Assembly (NCBI GenBank): GCA_964601515.1
Contig: CAZRNU010000152.1
Span: 1 to 7,007, forward strand
Direction of reading: 5' to 3'
DNA: 7,007 nucleotides
Origin: PWND01 sp964601515
GTDB taxonomy: Bacteria > Bacteroidota > Bacteroidia > Bacteroidales > UBA7960
Each line of letters starts with the position of its first letter. The stretch's first letter is position 1. Position numbers and translations under genes: made by a program. The notes under the pieces are model-generated. The model made no database searches. It saw only the letters and a program-made list of their open reading frames with translations, and had not been told where the DNA came from. Positions 6,014-7,007 of this stretch are shown in pieces.

Positions 6014-7007
6014 TTAAATCCTAACCGCTAGATTAATAAAATACGATCTACCGTATAAATAAAAATATTTAGAAGCAAACCTGTCAATATCGCGATTATC
6101 GAATCTTAATTGTTCGAAACCACCAATCGAGAATCCAGTATTATTAAGGATATTATTTACACTAATGTTAAGATTAATAAAATACTTTCTTTTAACCCTC
6201 CAAGATTTTCCTGCAAAAGCGTTGAACGTATAGTTACTTTTCAATTTTTCCTGTTCCAAAACATCTTTCCAGACTTCATCTTCAATCACAAAATCTTCAA
6301 TAGCTTCATATGTTCTTCGATCCGGATTTATATCCATATAAATATCATCAAAATAATTTCCACTAACTCCAATAAACCAGAATTTAGGCGAATTATATCT
6401 TAACCCGGCAGAAGCAGCTGTATGAGTCATTCCACCAATTTTATAGTTTTGCAAATAAACCATTCTTTCATCAGCAAGAACTTCCAAATCATTATCTCTA
6501 GAAATAGTTACCATTGGTCTTGAGTTATAATAATAATCTCCAATTCCGGCAACAATATGTCCGGAAACTGTACTTGTAATGTTTGCTTCCAAGCCAAATT
6601 CGGCACCCATATGCACTTTGTCCACTCCGGTCATAGTGTAATTTACGAATGATCTGTATTCTTCATGATAAAAACTTCTCGACCAGGTTTGGTCTTTAAA
6701 TTCTGTCATAAAAACAGTAAGTCTTGATTTAACTTTTGGAGAGCGAATGATATAACTAAGATCTCCTCCATAAATAGTTTCGCTACCTAGTCCCGGAACA
6801 ATATGATCTCTTACCCTTGGAGCTACATATGAATTCCAGAAATAAGGCGCTCTAGTCATGTATGCTGCGTTGGCAGTTATATAATGCCTACCTGTAACTT
6901 TATAAGTTGCACCACCTTTCAACCCATAATTTGTATAATTTTGTTTTTCGCTATCCCCGTATGAGTTGTCAGGAAATCTTGGGTTTTTCATTTTCCCTGT
7001 TCTCCAG
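6014..7007 (-). CDS. TonB-dependent outer-membrane receptor, C-terminal part (5' end outside window)
   Basis: The reading frame is open to the right window edge: codons for W-R-T-G-K precede the first visible Met at 6991, so the gene continues beyond 7007 and only about 330 C-terminal residues are seen. These are a long series of amphipathic beta strands alternating with polar loops, as in the 22-strand barrel of TonB-dependent receptors. Examples are KGGATYKVTGRHYITANAAY, MTRAPYFWNSYVAPR, YGGDLSYIIRSPKVKSRLTVF and a closing YGRSYFINLAVRI. The TRAP-F-N-PR and FVNYTMTGV segments recall Bacteroidales receptors of the carboxypeptidase-regulatory-plug type. Such proteins import ligands across the outer membrane using TonB energy. 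It is the first gene of the visible minus-strand unit, followed at 49 bp by two DUF5689 lipoproteins rather than by a SusD-type protein. Plug domain, TonB box and promoter are not visible. Substrate is unknown. Confidence 0.9.
   Translation of the reverse strand, partial: WRTGKMKNPRFPDNSYGDSEKQNYTNYGLKGGATYKVTGRHYITANAAYMTRAPYFWNSYVAPRVRDHIVPGLGSETIYGGDLSYIIRSPKVKSRLTVFMTEFKDQTWSRSFYHEEYRSFVNYTMTGVDKVHMGAEFGLEANITSTVSGHIVAGIGDYYYNSRPMVTISRDNDLEVLADERMVYLQNYKIGGMTHTAASAGLRYNSPKFWFIGVSGNYFDDIYMDINPDRRTYEAIEDFVIEDEVWKDVLEQEKLKSNYTFNAFAGKSWRVKRKYFINLNISVNNILNNTGFSIGGFEQLRFDNRDIDRFASKYFYLYGRSYFINLAVRI

Noticed and set aside
6110..6403. Plus-strand open frame antisense to the TonB receptor
   Set aside because: Low-complexity product rich in Ile, Asn and Phe, as expected from the complement of beta-barrel coding sequence; no motifs.
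3177..7007. Canonical SusC/SusD polysaccharide utilisation locus
   Set aside because: There is a TonB receptor, but neither lipoprotein has SusD-like helical character and no glycoside hydrolase, sulphatase or regulator is present in the visible part.

Overview
The window looks like a piece of a Bacteroidota genome, probably a Bacteroidales-type organism. The sequence is AT-rich, starts are preceded by A/T-rich stretches rather than Shine-Dalgarno motifs, and -7 boxes resemble the phylum's TAnnTTTG. It carries a TonB-dependent outer-membrane receptor beside cysteine-anchored lipoproteins and DUF5689-type domains, which are typical of this phylum. I see no rRNA, tRNA, insertion sequence or CRISPR array.

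Left half (1-2226): a complete carbamate kinase gene (arcC, minus strand) and a complete AlkD-type DNA alkylation repair gene (plus strand) diverge from a 383-bp intergenic region. That region holds candidate divergent promoters and several small inverted repeats. Each of the two genes is followed, at or within 8 bp of its stop codon, by a short heptanucleotide tandem array of the same family (GGTATCA/GGTGTCA), in the same orientation relative to its gene. A second, unrelated heptamer array (GACTGCC) follows the alkD copy.

Middle (2227-3159): a lipoprotein solute-binding protein of the WtpA (tungstate/molybdate) family. It stands without permease or ATPase genes and ends at a strong bidirectional hairpin terminator. 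One position expected to supply an oxyanion-coordinating glutamate reads leucine.

Right half (3177-7007, minus strand): an operon-like set in the order TonB-dependent receptor (5' end outside the window), a lipoprotein with two tandem DUF5689-like domains, then a second lipoprotein with one DUF5689 domain and a C-terminal choice-of-anchor-J-like domain. Gaps are 49 and 43 bp, and the set ends at the same bidirectional terminator. The two lipoproteins are clearly paralogous over their N-terminal halves and have different C-terminal halves. I read the set as a cell-surface capture and import module whose ligand is unknown. It is the most interesting system in the window.
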